Shown here: one piece after another, positions 54,616 to 63,703 of the stretch
Numbering within the stretch: the stretch's first letter is position 1
How the letters are laid out: every line of letters starts with the position of its first letter
Source of the DNA: Avipropionibacterium sp050157065
GTDB lineage: Bacteria > Actinomycetota > Actinomycetes > Propionibacteriales > Propionibacteriaceae
Strand: one strand, 5' to 3'
Length of the DNA: 64,000 nucleotides
Assembly: GCA_050157065.1 (NCBI GenBank)
Contig: CP189573.1
The notes under the pieces: generated by a model
Told to the model about the DNA's origin: nothing
Databases searched by the model: none
The model's input: only the letters and a program-made list of their open reading frames with translations
Translations under genes and position numbers: made by a program

Positions 54616-55482
54616 TCAACGGGGCTCGACGGGCCGGATCAGGCCCTCCTGGGCGACGCTCGCACCGAGCACACCGTCGGCGAACAGGCGGCCCGACGAC
54701 ATGCCCCGGCCACCGGCGGCCGAGGGTGAGACCTGGTCGTACAGGATCCAGTCGTCGACCCGGATCGGGCGGTGGAACCACATCGCGTGGTCGATGGAGG
54801 CCGCCTGCAGCCGCTTGGAGCCGATCACCACCCCGTGCGGAACGGTGCTCACCCCGAGCAGCGTCAGGTCCGACGCGTACGCGAGCACCGCCCGGTGCAG
54901 TGCCGGGTCGTCGGGCAACGTTCCGGCGGTGCGCACCCACACCTGGGCGCGGGCCGGGTGCCGGGGGTCGACCAGCCGCCCACCGGGTCGGGAGTCGCCG
55001 ACGTAGCGGACGTCGAGGGCACCCCATTCCCGTTCCCAGCGCTCCGCCGGGCGGCCCGACAGTTCGGCCATCAGGTCCGCCAGGCGTGGGCAGTCGTCGG
55101 GAGCGGGTACGCCGTCGGGTGCGGGGTCGGCGTGCTCGAAGCCCTGCTCGACGCCGTGGCAGGAGGTGGTGAGGTAGAAGATCACCTTGCCGTGCTGGCG
55201 GGCCTCCACCCGGCGGAACGAGAACGAACCCCCGTCGCGGATGTTCTGCACGTCGTACAGGATCGGCGCGTCGGTGCTGCCCGGCAGCAGGAAGTAGGCG
55301 TGCACCGAGTGCGGGATGCGATCCGGCTCGACGGTCCGGCCGCAGGCGACCAAGGCCTGCGACAGCACCTGGCCACCGAAGGCCCGCTGCATCCCGGTCG
55401 CCGGCTGTCGGCCGCGGTAGAGGCCGACCTCCAGCTCTTCCAGGTCCATCAGGCTGACCAGTTCGTCAAGGGATTCCGGCAC
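54616..55482 (-). CDS. tesB: Acyl-CoA thioesterase II
   Basis: This enzyme hydrolyses acyl-CoA to free acid and CoA. It has 288 residues with a double hotdog fold. Motifs include GRQPATGMQRAFGGQVLSQAL, HSVHAYFLLPG, GGSFSFRRVEARQHGKVIF, ASDLTLLGVSTVPHG with a catalytic Asp, and SIDHAMWFHRPIRVDDWILYDQ. GTG 55482 has GGAGGTGT upstream. It starts 18 bp after the PAC2 gene on the same strand and ends in a strong terminator. Confidence 0.93.
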   Translation of the reverse strand: MPESLDELVSLMDLEELEVGLYRGRQPATGMQRAFGGQVLSQALVACGRTVEPDRIPHSVHAYFLLPGSTDAPILYDVQNIRDGGSFSFRRVEARQHGKVIFYLTTSCHGVEQGFEHADPAPDGVPAPDDCPRLADLMAELSGRPAERWEREWGALDVRYVGDSRPGGRLVDPRHPARAQVWVRTAGTLPDDPALHRAVLAYASDLTLLGVSTVPHGVVIGSKRLQAASIDHAMWFHRPIRVDDWILYDQVSPSAAGGRGMSSGRLFADGVLGASVAQEGLIRPVEPR

Positions 55483-55500
55483 AGCACACCTCCTCCGTTG

Positions 55501-56397
55501 TCAGGACTCGTCGTCGTTCTCGCGCAGGAACTGCTCGAACGCGGCGCCGATCTCGTCGGCGCTCGGCAGCGATGCGTCGTCGCGGCTGACGAAGGCGTCG
55601 TACTGCACCTCGAGCTCGGCCACCACGCGCTGCACCTCCTCGGAGTGCTCGGTCTCCGCGGTCAGTTCGGCGATGGTGTTCGCGGTGGCCTCGCGCAGCG
55701 CCTCCAGGGGCAGTGCCAGCCCGGTCACCTGGGCGACCTGCTCCATCGCGGTGACCGCGGCCGGCGAGAAGGCGGACTGGGCCACGTAGTGCGGGACGTG
55801 CACCGCGAAGCCGTGCGCACTGCGCTCCAGCCGTCCGAGCCGGTACTCCAGCAGGGAGGAGAAGCTGGCGGGGATCTCGACCCGGTCCATCCAGCTGCGC
55901 TGCCCGCGGATCAGTTCCTCGTCGGTGCCGTGCACGGTGGTGGTGACCGGCCGGGTGTGCGGTACCGCCATCGGGATCCCGTGGACGCTCACGGTCAACC
56001 TGACGTCGAACTGCGCGATCAGCTCGATCACGTCGGCCATCACCTGTTCCCAGCGGGCGTCGGGCTCGGGGCCCTCCAGCAGCAGGAACGACTCCCCGTG
56101 GGCGTCGGTCATCCGGTGCAGCAGCACGTGGATGTCGTCGACGTCGGTGAACCTGTTGGTGTCGAAGGTGATCACCGGTCGCCGGCTGCGGTAGTCGTGG
56201 AACTTGTCGTGGTCGAAGACGGCCAGCGTCTCGTGCTCGCACTCGGTCAGCATGGTCGACACCAGGCTGCGGGACACCTGACCGGCGTCGACGAAGCCCT
56301 CCAACAGGTTCAGCAGCACGGGCCGGGTGCCGGCGAGGGATGCTGCGACCTCGGGCTCGATCCGGTACAACGACTCTGGGCCTGTCATGTGCTCCAT
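55501..56397 (-). CDS. PAC2-family (proteasome-assembly-chaperone-like) protein
   Basis: This 298-residue cytoplasmic protein has the PAC2 core (about 20-220): LLNLLEGFVDAGQVSRSLV, FDTNRFTDVDDIHVLLHRM, SFLLLEGPEPDARWEQVM, VSVHGIPMAVPHTRP and SFSSLLEYRLGRLERSAHGFAVHVPHYVA. Actinobacterial PAC2 proteins may act with the proteasome, but no proteasome gene is in the window. ATG 56397 and 56388 are both possible. It is co-directional with hrpA (22 bp upstream) and tesB. Confidence 0.88.
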   Translation of the reverse strand: MEHMTGPESLYRIEPEVAASLAGTRPVLLNLLEGFVDAGQVSRSLVSTMLTECEHETLAVFDHDKFHDYRSRRPVITFDTNRFTDVDDIHVLLHRMTDAHGESFLLLEGPEPDARWEQVMADVIELIAQFDVRLTVSVHGIPMAVPHTRPVTTTVHGTDEELIRGQRSWMDRVEIPASFSSLLEYRLGRLERSAHGFAVHVPHYVAQSAFSPAAVTAMEQVAQVTGLALPLEALREATANTIAELTAETEHSEEVQRVVAELEVQYDAFVSRDDASLPSADEIGAAFEQFLRENDDES

Positions 56398-56419
56398 CCT
56401 GTCATCTGTGCGCGACGAT

Positions 56420-59400
56420 TCATGTCAGCTCCCGCCGGGCGGCGGCGATCGCGTTGCGCAGCCGTTTCACCGACACGGTCCGGCGGGTGCCGAGCCGCTG
56501 TGCGAACAACGACACGCGGAGCTCCTCGATTCCCCAGCCGATGTCGGCGATCGCGTCGGGCAGGGGCCCCGGTGGCACCGCACTGCACAGTTCGGCGTAC
56601 GCGTCCTCCACCTCAGCGATGTCGGCGGCCGGTCGGTCGTCCTTCTCGGGCGTGGCGCGCAGGGTCTCGATCCGGGTCGCCGCCCCCCGCAGGTAGCGCG
56701 GCAGTTCGACCAACTGTTGGTACGGCGTCGCGGCCAGGAAGCCGTCGAAGACCAGGTTGTCGGCCTGTTCGGCGATGTCGGCCCGGGCATCGGCCACGCC
56801 CACCAGCGGCAGCGCATTGCGGACCTCGGCGGCCCCGCGGATCGCCTCGGCGGCCACCGACACCACCTGCCGCATCCGGTCGGCGTTGTCGGTGCGCACG
56901 GTGTCGCACAGCCGGCGGAACGTCGGCTCGTCGGTGACCGAGCGGGGATCGACCGTGATCAGGCTGCCCACCGACGCCAACCGGGCGTCGGCCAACAGGG
57001 CCGGAGCGGAGGCGTACGGTCCGCCGCCGACGGCGAACTTGTCCTGGTTGCTCAGGTGCGACACGACCCACTTCGTCGGGTCCGGGGTGTTGAGCATCAC
57101 CAGCCGGCGTAGCCCGCGACGGGCCGCCTGTGCGGCGCGGTCGGGATGGTCGTAGACCACCAGGCCGACGGTGTCGCCCTCGTCGGTCAGGGCCGGGTGG
57201 CCCAACGCGGCCGGGCCTGTGCCCCGCGCCAGGGTGACCTCTGGTCGTACGGTGTCGAACTGCCAGTCGGTGGCACCCTGCTTGGCGACCGTCCGCGCGG
57301 CCCGGGTGAGGTTGCGGGTCAGCCTGGGGCGCAGCCGTTCGACCAGCGCCGGCAGGTCCTTGCCCTCGGCCAGGTGCTCGCCGCCCTCGTCGACCACGAT
57401 GGTCATCTGCAGGTGGGGTGGCACCCGCGACAGGTCGAAGCCGGTGACCTGCTGGCCACCCAGGTGCTGCAGTGCTCGCGACAAGGCGTCGGTCAGCGAC
57501 ATGTCGGCCGGGCCGATCCCCTGTTCGTCGAACCAGCGCAGGGCCCGTCGGGCGTGGTCGGGGGCCGGCACGAAGTTGACCCGGACCTGTTTCGGCAGTG
57601 ACCTGATCAGCTCGGTGACCAGCTCCAGCCGCAGCCCGGGCACCTGCCAGCTGAACGGGTGCGCCGGGATCTGGTTGAGCAGGTCGACCCCGACCGTCGC
57701 GGTGACCCCGTCACGACCCGAGCCGGGGTCGAAGGCGTACGCCAACGGCACCTCGACCTCGCCGGTGGTGGTGCGGACCGTCAGGTGGTCGGGGAAGTCA
57801 CCGACCGCGCCGCGGTCGGCGTCATCGCGGATCAGGTCGGCCAGGTCGAGGTGGAGCATCGTCGGGTCGGCCTTGCCGACCTTCTTCCACCACGAGTCGA
57901 AGTGGGCGGCCGAGACGACCTCGGGCGGGAGGCGCTGGTCGTAGAAGGCGAAGATCACCTCGTCGTCGACGAGCTGGCCACGCCGTCGGGTCCGCTCCTC
58001 CACCTGTTCGGCCTCGGCGCGGACGTCCTCGTTGTGCTGCCAGAACGCGTGCCTGGTACGCCACTGGCCCTCCACCAGCGCACTGCGGATGAAGACCTCG
58101 CGCGCCTCGGCCGGGTTGATCCGGCCGTAGTTGATCTTGCGGCGGGCGATGATCGGCACCCCGTACAGGGTGACCGTCTCGTACGCCAGCACCGCCTGTT
58201 GTCGGGTGGACCAGTGGGGTTCGGCGTAGCGGCGCTTGAGCAGGTGGCCACCGACGGCCTCGACCCAGCGGGCGTCGATGCCGGCGACCGTCCGGGCCCA
58301 CAACCGGCTGGTCTCGACCAGCTCGGCCGCCATCACCAGCGGCGGCGGCTGCTTCGCCACGCTGGATCCCGGCTGGATGGCGAACCTGGCGCCGCGGGCG
58401 CCGAGGTACTCCCGCATCGGGCGACGTCGGTCGCGTTTGCCCGACCCCTTGGACTTTTCTTCGTCACGCAGGTCGGCGAGTCCGACCTGGGACAGCAGAC
58501 CGCTGAGGATCGCGGTGTGGATGTCCTCGGCGTCGGCCGGTTCCCGATTGCGTTGCAGGCCCAGTTCCTTGGCGATGGTGCCGAGCTGGGTGTGCAGGTC
58601 CTGCCACTCCCGGATCCGCAGGTGGTGCAGGAACTCGTCACGGCACATCCGCCGGAAAGCGTTGCCCGACAGGGCCTTCTGCTGTGCCTTGACGTGGTCC
58701 CAGAGTCGAAGCCAGGCAAGGAAGTCGCTCCCGTCGGCCACCACGCCCGGCGAGCCCTTCGACGAGCTCGGGGCGCGTGCAGCATCGTCGGGCTCCGGTG
58801 GTGGGGCCCAGAAGCGGCGGTGCAGGGCGTCGGCCTGTTCGCGCTTCTCCTGGGGACGCTCCCGTGGGTCCTGGATGCTCAGACCCGCGACGATGATCAT
58901 GACCTCGGTCAGGCAGTGTCGTTCCTCGGCGGCCACCAGCATCCGTGCCATCCGGGGGTCGACCGGCATCCGTGCCAGCCGACGACCGACCGGTGTCAAC
59001 CGCACCCCACCCTTGCGGGACGGTTCGGCGAGCGCCCCGAGTTCGTCCAGGAGTCGAACCCCGTCGGCGATCTGGGCGCTGTCGGGTGGTTCGACGAACG
59101 GGAACCGGGCGATGTCGCCGAGTCGGGCGTCGGCCATCTGCAGGATCACCGACGCCAGGTTGGTCCGCAGGATCTCCGGTTCGGTGAACTCCGGTCGAGC
59201 GGCGAAGTCCTCCTCGCTGTACAGCCGGATCGCGATGCCCGGTGCCGTACGGCCACAGCGTCCGGACCGTTGGTTGGCCGAGGCCTGCGAGATCGGCTCG
59301 ATCGGCAGCCGCTGCACCTTGGTCCGGGCCGAGTAGCGGGAGATGCGGGCGGTGCCGGCGTCGACCACGTACCGGATCCCGGGGACGGTGAGGGAGGTCT

Positions 59401-60259
59401 CGGCGACGTTGGTGGACAGCACGACACGTTGCCCGGTGTGGGGTGCGAACACCTTGTGCTGTTCGGCTGCCGAGAGTCGCGCGTACAGCGGGATCACCTC
59501 GGTGTGCGGCAGTTTCAGGCCGTCGAGCGCAGTGGCGGTGTCGCGGATCTCCCGCTCCCCGGACAGGAAGACCAGGATGTCACCGAACCCGGACGACTCC
59601 CCCTGCAACTCCTGCACCGCATCGCAGACCGCGTCGAGCTGGTCACGATCCGGGTCGACCGGACGATGTTCGGCGGAGTCGTCGTAGATCGGCCGGTAGC
59701 GCAGTTCGACTGGATAGGTGCGGCCCGACACCTCGATGATCGGTGCGTCGTCGAAGTGCTCGGCGAAGCGGGCGGTGTCGATGGTCGCGGAGGTCACGAT
59801 CACCTTCAGGTCGTCACGCCGGGTCAGCAACTGCTTCAGGTAGCCCAGCAGGAAGTCGATGTTGAGGCTCCGCTCGTGGGCCTCGTCGATGATGATCGTG
59901 TCGTACCGCTTCAGGTCCCGGTCGAAGCCGATCTCGTTCAGCAGCACCCCGTCGGTCATGATCTTGAGCCGGGTGTCCCGGCCGGCCCGGCGGGTGAACC
60001 TGACCTGGTAGCCGACCAGGTCACCGAGCTCGGAGCCGAGCTCACCTGCCACCCGTTCGGCCACCGACCTGGCGGCGATCCGGCGGGGCTGGGTGTGACC
60101 GATGTGGCGGCGGCCGAGCTGCAGGCAGATCTTGGGCAGCTGGGTGGTCTTGCCCGAACCGGTCTCACCGGCGACGATCACGACCGGATGGGCCTCGATG
60201 GCCGCAGCGATGTCATCGACGCGGCCGCTGATCGGCAGGTCGGGGTCGAACCGAAACAC
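56420..60259 (-). CDS. hrpA: ATP-dependent RNA helicase HrpA (DEAH box)
   Basis: This is a 1279-residue DEAH helicase. Motif I is GETGSGKTTQLPK (about 31-43), motif II DEAH in IIIDEAHERSLN, motif III SATID, and motif VI QRSGRCGR (here NQRSGRCGRTAPG). The HrpA-specific C-terminal region (DUF3418-like) fills the rest. HrpA resolves stalled ribosomes on mRNA in E. coli. GTG 60259 lies 6 nt after TAGACT with no ribosome site, so translation may be leaderless. It heads the hrpA-PAC2-tesB run. Confidence 0.93.
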   Translation of the reverse strand: MFRFDPDLPISGRVDDIAAAIEAHPVVIVAGETGSGKTTQLPKICLQLGRRHIGHTQPRRIAARSVAERVAGELGSELGDLVGYQVRFTRRAGRDTRLKIMTDGVLLNEIGFDRDLKRYDTIIIDEAHERSLNIDFLLGYLKQLLTRRDDLKVIVTSATIDTARFAEHFDDAPIIEVSGRTYPVELRYRPIYDDSAEHRPVDPDRDQLDAVCDAVQELQGESSGFGDILVFLSGEREIRDTATALDGLKLPHTEVIPLYARLSAAEQHKVFAPHTGQRVVLSTNVAETSLTVPGIRYVVDAGTARISRYSARTKVQRLPIEPISQASANQRSGRCGRTAPGIAIRLYSEEDFAARPEFTEPEILRTNLASVILQMADARLGDIARFPFVEPPDSAQIADGVRLLDELGALAEPSRKGGVRLTPVGRRLARMPVDPRMARMLVAAEERHCLTEVMIIVAGLSIQDPRERPQEKREQADALHRRFWAPPPEPDDAARAPSSSKGSPGVVADGSDFLAWLRLWDHVKAQQKALSGNAFRRMCRDEFLHHLRIREWQDLHTQLGTIAKELGLQRNREPADAEDIHTAILSGLLSQVGLADLRDEEKSKGSGKRDRRRPMREYLGARGARFAIQPGSSVAKQPPPLVMAAELVETSRLWARTVAGIDARWVEAVGGHLLKRRYAEPHWSTRQQAVLAYETVTLYGVPIIARRKINYGRINPAEAREVFIRSALVEGQWRTRHAFWQHNEDVRAEAEQVEERTRRRGQLVDDEVIFAFYDQRLPPEVVSAAHFDSWWKKVGKADPTMLHLDLADLIRDDADRGAVGDFPDHLTVRTTTGEVEVPLAYAFDPGSGRDGVTATVGVDLLNQIPAHPFSWQVPGLRLELVTELIRSLPKQVRVNFVPAPDHARRALRWFDEQGIGPADMSLTDALSRALQHLGGQQVTGFDLSRVPPHLQMTIVVDEGGEHLAEGKDLPALVERLRPRLTRNLTRAARTVAKQGATDWQFDTVRPEVTLARGTGPAALGHPALTDEGDTVGLVVYDHPDRAAQAARRGLRRLVMLNTPDPTKWVVSHLSNQDKFAVGGGPYASAPALLADARLASVGSLITVDPRSVTDEPTFRRLCDTVRTDNADRMRQVVSVAAEAIRGAAEVRNALPLVGVADARADIAEQADNLVFDGFLAATPYQQLVELPRYLRGAATRIETLRATPEKDDRPAADIAEVEDAYAELCSAVPPGPLPDAIADIGWGIEELRVSLFAQRLGTRRTVSVKRLRNAIAAARRELT

Positions 60260-60271
60260 CGGCCGAGTCTA
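60260..60271 (-). promoter_or_regulatory. -10 element placed for leaderless start of hrpA
   Basis: On the minus strand, TAGACT (60271 to 60266) is followed by 6 nt and GTG 60259. Confidence 0.45.
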
Positions 60272-60344
60272 CGTGGCCGCACCCCGGCCCGCCGCGGCAC
60301 CCGTACGACCCGGTGGGCCGGTCGCCCTCGGAGGTGGACAGGCC

Positions 60345-61607
60345 TCAGAGAAACAGTCGCACCACGTAGCTGATGGCCAGGCCCAGCAGGAACAGCACAC
60401 CGATCACCGCCACCACCAGTTGCGCGACACCGATCCGCAGATTCCCCCGGTCGCCGGAACGGGCCAACAACACCATCACCACCCCGATCAGGGGCACCAA
60501 CACGATCGTGACGGCCTGAGCGGTGAGGATCAGCTGGATCGGGATCCCGCCGAAGATGACGGCGACCACGCCGCCCAGCACGATCACCGCGGTGATGCAG
60601 GCCTTCACCTTCGGTGACGACAGGCCCCCGGCGTCGATCCGGAACACCCCTGCGAGCATCGAGCCACCGATGGTGGAGTTGCCGAGCAGGGAGGAGAAGG
60701 CGGCGGCCCACAGGCCGACCGCGAACAGCGCGGCGGCCCACTCCCCGATCGGCTGCAGGATCATCGCCAGCGCCGCCGGTGAGGTGACCTCCACCCCGGC
60801 CGGCTGCAGCACCGCCGCGGCGGCGAGGATGATCACGAACGACAAACCGCCCAGGATCAACGAGCCGCCGACGGCGTCACGGCGTGCCACCGCGTAGTCC
60901 TGCGAGGTCCAGCCCTTCTCCCGGACGAGTTGGATCTGGTACAGCGCACCTACCACGGAGAACGTGGTGGCTGCCAGCCCCACGACCAGGGCGGTCGACC
61001 CGCTCGGCATCGTCGGCACCAGGCCACGCACCGCCTGGCCCAGGTCGGGCCGGCTGATCACGGCCGTCGTCACCAGCGCGACGAGCATGATCAGGATCAC
61101 CACGATCATGGTCTTCTCCAGCACCGGGTAGAACCGGGGCAGCCAGACGAACGCGATCCCGATCAGGGTGAAGCCGGCCGCCCACCAGCGTGCGTCACCA
61201 CCGGCGAGCAGTGAGGCCCCGGCACCGGCACCGACGGAGTTGCCGGCCTGGAAGGAGGTCACGACGAGGAACGACCCGATACCCACGAGCAGGGCGATCA
61301 CGCCGGTGAGCTGCCTGGTGATCGTCGGCAGGATGCCGCGATCGGTGGACAGGCCGATCCGGACGCCGATGTCGACGAAGCACAACATCAGGACCGTCGA
61401 CACCACCGGCACCCACAGCAGTTGGTATCCGAAGGAGGCACCCATCGCGCTCGCCGTGGTGATGCTGCCCGGACCGAACACCAGGGCTGCGGTGATGAAC
61501 GCCGGCCCGATGGAACCGAGGAACCCCCGGCGTCGCTTCATTCCCGATGCGGAGGCGGTTGCGTCGGTGGTGTCCGACGTCGCTGTCGTGGGGCTGTCGC
61601 TGGTCAT
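60345..61607 (-). CDS. Nramp-superfamily transporter with non-canonical metal-site motifs
   Basis: This is a 420-residue membrane protein with about 11 helices and a Ser/Thr-rich N-terminus. The fold assignment rests on GFLGSIGPAFITAALVFGPGS in TM1 and the general Nramp/APC spacing. Canonical Nramp proteins use DPGN in TM1 and a MPHN-type Met in TM6. Here TM1 has GPGS and TM6 reads TTFSVVGALYQIQLV, so the key Asp, Asn and Met are all missing. It may be an Nramp relative with a different substrate; Mn2+ transport should not be assumed. ATG 61607 has AGGAGT upstream. Confidence 0.8.
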   Translation of the reverse strand: MTSDSPTTATSDTTDATASASGMKRRRGFLGSIGPAFITAALVFGPGSITTASAMGASFGYQLLWVPVVSTVLMLCFVDIGVRIGLSTDRGILPTITRQLTGVIALLVGIGSFLVVTSFQAGNSVGAGAGASLLAGGDARWWAAGFTLIGIAFVWLPRFYPVLEKTMIVVILIMLVALVTTAVISRPDLGQAVRGLVPTMPSGSTALVVGLAATTFSVVGALYQIQLVREKGWTSQDYAVARRDAVGGSLILGGLSFVIILAAAAVLQPAGVEVTSPAALAMILQPIGEWAAALFAVGLWAAAFSSLLGNSTIGGSMLAGVFRIDAGGLSSPKVKACITAVIVLGGVVAVIFGGIPIQLILTAQAVTIVLVPLIGVVMVLLARSGDRGNLRIGVAQLVVAVIGVLFLLGLAISYVVRLFL

Positions 61608-61697
61608 CCGGGACTCCTGGTCATCGACCCGGCCCGTGCCGGGTCTCGCGAGCCTAAGGGCAGCCGCGGTGCCGGTCAACGACCACCACGCAGGGTG

Positions 61698-62630
61698 TCA
61701 GCCGACCTGTGCTCGCAGCACCGGACGCTCGCCGATCTCCAGGATGTCGCTGGCCCGGCCGACGAGTCGCGGGTCAGCCTCCCCGACGATGTCGGTGTCC
61801 TTGTCGGCGTAGTCGAACTGGTTCAGGACGTGCCGCATCGCCTCGAGTCGGGCGCGTTTCTTGTCGTTGCTCTTGACCACCGTCCACGGGCAGCGATCGG
61901 TGTCGGTGTGGGCGAACATCTCTTCCTTGGCCACGGTGTAGTCGTCCCACTTGCCCAGCGAGGCCACGTCCATCGGGGACAACTTCCACCGCCGCAGCGG
62001 GTCGATCTCACGGATCAGGAAGCGGGTCACCTGCTCGGTCTTCGACACCGAGAACCAGAACTTGATCAAGCTGAAGCCCTCGTGGACCAACAGGTCCTCG
62101 AACAGCGGTGCCTGCCGCAGGAACGCCTCGTACTCGGCGTCGGTGCAGAATCCCATCACCCGTTCGACACCGGCCCGGTTGTACCAGGAGCGGTCGAACA
62201 TCGTCATCTCACCGGCGCCGGGCAGGTGGGTGATGTAACGCTGCAGGTACCACTGTCGTGCTTCGTCCTCGGTGGGCTTCTCCAACGCCACGGCCGTCGC
62301 GAGACGCGGGTTCAGGTGCTCCATGAACCGCTTGATCGTGCCCCCCTTGCCGGCGGCGTCACGACCCTCGAACAGGATCACCGGTCGGTGACCGGTGTCG
62401 GTCACCCAGTGCTGCAGCTTCAGCATCTCGATCTGTAGCAACCGCTTCGTGGTCTCGTACTCCTCACGACTCATCCGCTCCACGAACGGATAGCCCTCCC
62501 GCCAGGTGTCGACGATGTCGCCCTCGACCGAGCGCAGGATCGGATCGTCGTCGTCCAACTCCTCGACGACGAAGTCGCTGGCGCCGTAGCGCTCCTTCAA
62601 CTCCAGCAACCGACGCCGCAGGATCGACAT
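61698..62630 (-). CDS. ppk2: Polyphosphate kinase 2
   Basis: This enzyme transfers phosphate between polyphosphate and nucleotides. It has 310 residues, a single-domain PPK2. Walker A is FEGRDAAGKGG (87-97), Walker B FDRSWYNR (145-152), and the lid region RREIDPLRRWKLSPMD-like text (IREIDPLRRWKLSPMD) follows. It is probably class I (phosphorylates nucleoside diphosphates), but class assignment needs alignment. ATG 62630 has GGAGGAG upstream. It lies 28 bp from the next gene on the same strand. Confidence 0.93.
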   Translation of the reverse strand: MSILRRRLLELKERYGASDFVVEELDDDDPILRSVEGDIVDTWREGYPFVERMSREEYETTKRLLQIEMLKLQHWVTDTGHRPVILFEGRDAAGKGGTIKRFMEHLNPRLATAVALEKPTEDEARQWYLQRYITHLPGAGEMTMFDRSWYNRAGVERVMGFCTDAEYEAFLRQAPLFEDLLVHEGFSLIKFWFSVSKTEQVTRFLIREIDPLRRWKLSPMDVASLGKWDDYTVAKEEMFAHTDTDRCPWTVVKSNDKKRARLEAMRHVLNQFDYADKDTDIVGEADPRLVGRASDILEIGERPVLRAQVG

Positions 62631-62658
62631 CGTTCACTCCTCCTGGCGGTGGCGGGTG

Positions 62659-63597
62659 CTACACCGAGTCCGGACCGGGTGCGTCCTCGTCGAACGTCGT
62701 GCGCCCACGCAGCTTCGCGGCCAGCTCGTTGTCGATGCCGTCGGCCACCTCACTCATCGTCCGCACCGCATGCTGCAGGTGTGCCGGGACGAACGGGCGA
62801 CCGGGGATGGACAAGGTGATGAACACCCGGTCACGGATGAGTTGGAACTTGACCCAACGGGCATCGCTGTTCAGGTCGTTGAGGACCTCCATCGCCCGCG
62901 AGCGACCTTCGACGTCGTGCACCACGATCGAGAACACGATCACCTCGCGGGCATCGGTCGCGGTCCGCAGGAACAGCATCGTCGACCCGACCCGGATCGC
63001 GATGTCTCCCTCGGCGTCGTGCAACGGTGGATGCCCGAACATGTCGATCAACTCGGCCTCGACCAACTCGTCGAGGTGATCGCGGGACCGCGGCAGCACC
63101 GCCACCACATCGTCCTCGTCGAACTCGTCCTCGGTGTCGAGCGGTTCAGGTCGCGGCTGCAGGATCTCGGCCAACTGGTCCGGGGACAGGAAGACCGGGT
63201 GCTGCACCCCGTACACGTCCCGCAGGGCGTCGACCGCCAACGTGCTCAATCGGTCCGACGCCTCCTGGTCGTCCTCGACCCAGAAGTTGGCGGTGCTGTC
63301 GGCGCCGACCGCGGTCGGTGCCTGCCAACCGAGCTGCTGCATCTGGTCCAACTGGGCCGCGGTGAGCTGGTAGTCGTCATCGAGGACGGCGTTGCTGGCC
63401 GCCTCGCAGCGCACGATGTGCCGGCGTGGGGAGGAGAACCGGATGAACGGCCCCGGTTCGTCACCCGCCGTCGCGGTGCTGATCGTCATGTCCTCGGAGT
63501 CGTCGATCACCGAGATCACCTCGGCCAGCCGCGTCTGGAACTCGGCCCAGGCCTGCGCGGTGCTTCGATCGAGGTCGAAGTCCGAGTATTCGTTCAC
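62659..63597 (-). CDS. YbjN / TY-chaperone-like domain protein
   Basis: This is a 312-residue acidic cytoplasmic protein. The C-terminal half (about 170-290: EAELIDMFGHPPLHDAEGDI, RVGSTMLFLRTA, then VIVFSIVVHDVEG and RVFITLSIPGRPFVPAHLQHAV) matches the YbjN/type III secretion chaperone-like fold. The N-terminal half (FIRFSSPRRHIVRCEAASN) resembles the TY-Chap domain. No secretion genes are nearby. GTG 63597 is preferred: GGAAGGG lies 6 nt upstream, whereas it abuts ATG 63603. The partner is unknown. Confidence 0.72.
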   Translation of the reverse strand: MNEYSDFDLDRSTAQAWAEFQTRLAEVISVIDDSEDMTISTATAGDEPGPFIRFSSPRRHIVRCEAASNAVLDDDYQLTAAQLDQMQQLGWQAPTAVGADSTANFWVEDDQEASDRLSTLAVDALRDVYGVQHPVFLSPDQLAEILQPRPEPLDTEDEFDEDDVVAVLPRSRDHLDELVEAELIDMFGHPPLHDAEGDIAIRVGSTMLFLRTATDAREVIVFSIVVHDVEGRSRAMEVLNDLNSDARWVKFQLIRDRVFITLSIPGRPFVPAHLQHAVRTMSEVADGIDNELAAKLRGRTTFDEDAPGPDSV

Positions 63598-63631
63598 CTG
63601 CATCCCTTCCGGTGTGTGCGCCCTGCCCCAA

Positions 63632-63659
63632 AACCTAGCGCACGCTCGCGGGCGGGCAA
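63632..63659 (-). promoter_or_regulatory. Candidate promoter of the YbjN-like gene
   Basis: On the minus strand, TTGCCC (63659 to 63654) and TAGGTT (63637 to 63632) are separated by 16 bp. Transcription would start near 63625, giving a 28-nt leader with a GGAAGGG site. Confidence 0.5.
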
Positions 63660-63703
63660 GTGACCCCGTTGGGGCGATCCACCACCCGGTCACCGGCGGG
63701 TGG

